63,454 bases of DNA from an uncultured Bacilli bacterium (GTDB taxonomy: Bacteria; Bacillota_I; Bacilli_A; ML615J-28; CAG-313): NCBI GenBank assembly GCA_934098295.1, contig CAKONV010000010.1:1-63454 (forward strand), in the 5' to 3' direction. Below are positions 63,246-63,454 of the stretch, piece by piece. A program made the translations under genes and the position numbers. How positions within the stretch are numbered: position 1 is the first letter of the stretch; each line of letters begins with the position of its first letter. The notes beneath the pieces were generated by a model, which saw nothing but the letters and a program-made list of their open reading frames with translations, had not been told where the DNA came from and searched no databases.

Positions 63246-63319
63246 TGGTGCTTCTAATAAGAATCGGACTTACGTTTGAGCATTACCATTGCTCCGTTCT
63301 ACCACTGAACTATAGAAGC
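63246..63319 (-). tRNA. tRNA-Thr (anticodon GGU), CCA encoded
   Basis: A full 74-nt cloverleaf: acceptor GCTTCTA / TAGAAGC (7 of 7 pairs), D-stem GTTC/GAAC with AGTGGTA loop, anticodon stem GAGCA/TGCTC with loop ATGGTAA (U33, anticodon GGU, A37), four-base variable loop, T-stem GTAAG/CTTAT (one G-U), discriminator A and encoded CCA. Thr identity is supported by G1-C72, C2-G71, G35 and U36. The T-loop reads TCCGATT instead of TTCGATT, so position 55 is C where U (pseudouridine) is almost universal. It has its own promoter and terminator. Confidence 0.88.
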
Positions 63320-63327
63320 ATACCATT

Positions 63328-63356
63328 ATTATACTAAAACAAGTCATTTTTTTCAA
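63328..63356 (-). promoter_or_regulatory. Promoter of the tRNA-Thr gene
   Basis: Minus strand TTGAAA (63356-63351), 17-bp spacer, TATAAT (63333-63328). The remaining 98 bases to the right edge are AT-rich with no gene that I can support. Confidence 0.75.
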
Positions 63357-63454
63357 GTATTTTATATTTAAAAAAGTAATATTGTGTTTATTTTATGATA
63401 ATGTCTTAATAATTAATTTTAGAAAATGTCCCAATAATAAAATATCATGATATA

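Noticed and set aside
1..63454. Use of the Mycoplasma code (TGA as Trp)
   Set aside because: Trp is encoded by TGG in all genes read, and several genes end at TGA where neighbours overlap (for example the ATGA junctions at 10610 and 46920).
1..63454. CRISPR array or complete insertion sequence
   Set aside because: No regularly spaced repeats of 24-40 bp and no intact transposase frame were found on either strand.
63385..63454. Near-repeat of AATGTC-N2-AATAAT at the right edge, like an element terminus
   Set aside because: Two short imperfect copies at the end of the window with nothing beyond to support a mobile element.

Overview
The window is AT-rich DNA (my reading is well under 30% G+C) from a low-GC Firmicutes-type genome. 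It uses the standard bacterial code: tryptophan is TGG throughout and very long frames stay open. The gene set points to an anaerobic, probably gut-associated, uncultured member of the Bacilli or neighbouring Mycoplasmatota-like lineages: a trimeric electron-bifurcating [FeFe]-hydrogenase, BspA-type leucine-rich surface proteins, many lipoproteins, a bile-salt-hydrolase-like amidase, YitT and MATE transporters. The lineage is an inference; no rRNA gene is present.

Layout. 1-6.7 kb: a minus-strand operon of a short phage-fibre-like protein, an N-terminally short Mur-ligase-like enzyme and a giant Rhs/WapA-like YD-repeat protein that runs off the left edge (1,436 residues visible). 6.7-11.1 kb: a frameshifted HTH/membrane regulator, a HAD phosphatase, and an ECF sigma factor with a membrane beta-propeller protein as probable anti-sigma. 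11.2-15 kb: a substrate-binding protein and permease divergent from a Crp/Fnr-type regulator with a clear operator, then a Fur-family regulator and a metal permease behind a Fur-type box. 15-17.5 kb: a cytidylate-kinase-like protein, an M18 aminopeptidase and a tiny membrane protein. 17.7-25.5 kb: a 2,056-residue subtilase/BspA-repeat lipoprotein and a partner lipoprotein. 25.7-33.7 kb: a heterodimeric ABC exporter and hydCBA. 33.9-40.2 kb: an operon of a YwaF-like/ABC-ATPase fusion, a permease, a small anchored protein and a surface lipoprotein. 40.4-47.5 kb: two pseudouridine synthases, serS, an amidase, a lipoprotein, an FAD oxidoreductase and hpt. 47.6-52.5 kb: an HTH regulator, a GNAT acetyltransferase, a HAD pseudogene with two nonsense codons, a hairpin-dense island, and a displaced Rhs 3' fragment with a putative immunity gene. 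52.5-63.4 kb: a DUF2232-like protein, a CBS protein, a phosphodiester-glycosidase-like surface protein, two MATE pumps (one with MarR), an Ntn amidase, YitT, an aldo/keto reductase and a tRNA-Thr(GGU).

The most interesting observation is that the two Rhs loci are physically related. Bases 1-77 (inside the large rhs gene) recur exactly at 52318-52394, and the leader at 6515-6673 recurs at 52389-52547. In the second locus the two segments are fused at a shared 6-bp TCCTTT. The 52-kb locus therefore looks like a copy of the 0-6.7 kb cassette that lost 6,437 bp (fibre gene, Mur-ligase gene and the first ~1,411 rhs codons) but kept promoter/leader, Rhs core, C-terminal tail and a membrane immunity candidate. 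None of the proteins in the cassette has an evident signal peptide, and the Mur-ligase partner is unusual for an Rhs locus.
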